Source: JAGQKC01 sp965223675 (GTDB taxonomy: Bacteria; Nitrospirota; Nitrospiria; Nitrospirales; UBA8639). From it: 64,000 nt of DNA. The notes below the pieces were generated by a model. That model ran no database searches. It was not told where the DNA came from and worked only from the letters and a program-made list of their open reading frames with translations. Location of the stretch: positions 2,542,001 to 2,606,000 of the forward strand of contig OZ245013.1 of NCBI GenBank assembly GCA_965223675.1. The letters are read 5' to 3'. Positions 63,573-64,000 of this stretch are shown here, piece after piece. The position numbers and the translations under genes are program-made. Positions within the stretch are counted from its first letter, which is position 1; each line of letters starts with the position of its first letter.

Positions 63573-64000
63573 GAGCATCCCCCCATTAATAATGATGACT
63601 GGCCCTGTCTATACCTAATGCAGATGCACGATTAATGATTGATCTACTCCTGTGATAATCTTGTGCATTCATCAGGATGATGACAGCACATCATCCCACT
63701 GAAACACCTTCTTCTCTACCGAACACTGAAGCAGTGTTTTTTCACAGAACGCGAAAATCCATTGAATATTCTTGTGCGCGAAGACACTTTCTCAAATGCA
63801 TACATGTTTTTTTGAGGATAAAGGGTATGACGTATTAAATTAAAAAGCAAGACGGAAAATAGTCATTTAATTATGAACCAGAAGTTTCTTTGAGAAACAT
63901 CTGGTCTTTGCAGGAGAAGAAATCCATAACCGTAGTAGTTTTGGATCAGAATGCTGGTAGAGAATGCTGATACTACAAATGGCAAAGAACTACTTGCGTC
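63573..64000. promoter_or_regulatory. Upstream region of the electron-transfer cluster
   Basis: These ~430 AT-rich bases precede the first gene of the minus-strand cluster and run to the window edge. No coding frame is supported. I could not identify a convincing sigma-54 (GG-N10-GC) or palindromic operator on the minus strand. Confidence 0.4.

Overview
The window reads as a stretch of a diderm (Gram-negative type) bacterial chromosome of intermediate GC. It carries two-partner secretion, a near-complete type II secretion system, a PEP-CTERM protein, sigma-54 regulation, FHA/Ser-Thr kinase signalling and a large multiheme cytochrome cluster. That mix fits Nitrospirota or a similar chemolithotrophic lineage, but this is an inference from gene content only; no rRNA, tRNA or marker gene fixes the taxonomy.

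Layout. 1-7 kb: tail of an outer-membrane barrel gene, an FHA-sigma54 activator, two copies of a small unknown protein, a short dispersed structured repeat, and two exported proteins (DUF4384-like and LPP20-like). 7.6-33.6 kb: a surface-adhesion region with a PEP-CTERM protein, four TpsA exoproteins with filamentous-haemagglutinin N-termini (about 2595, 1163, 879 and 620 aa), one TpsB transporter, a Pal/OmpA-like protein, a periplasmic TPR-CHAT protease, a zinc-ribbon protein behind a sigma-54-type promoter, and a lipoprotein. TpsA2 and TpsA3 share a promoter and a conserved terminator-like leader. 33.8-45.6 kb: a minus-strand type II secretion operon in the order gspC-D-E-F-G-H-I-J-N-L-M-K, with a copy of the dispersed repeat between gspE and gspF; no prepilin peptidase (gspO) is present here. 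46.1-48.9 kb: a membrane Ser/Thr kinase with different repeat arrays on the two sides of its membrane helix.

49-63.6 kb is the most striking part: a minus-strand cluster that looks like an electron conduit from cytoplasm to cell surface. In transcription order it encodes a multiheme cytochrome c, a flavoprotein fused to two cyclic-nucleotide-binding domains and a four-cluster ferredoxin domain, a five-helix cytochrome b with two HX13H pairs, an FHA domain fused through one membrane helix to a decaheme cytochrome, a lipoprotein with two HbpS/GlcG-like domains, an outer-membrane porin, and a decaheme lipoprotein ending in LVIVD-type propeller repeats. A plausible reading is NAD(P)H or ferredoxin to flavin/FeS, to heme b, to periplasmic heme c, to porin and outer decaheme cytochrome, with cyclic nucleotide and phosphothreonine inputs. 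The direction of electron flow cannot be read from sequence.
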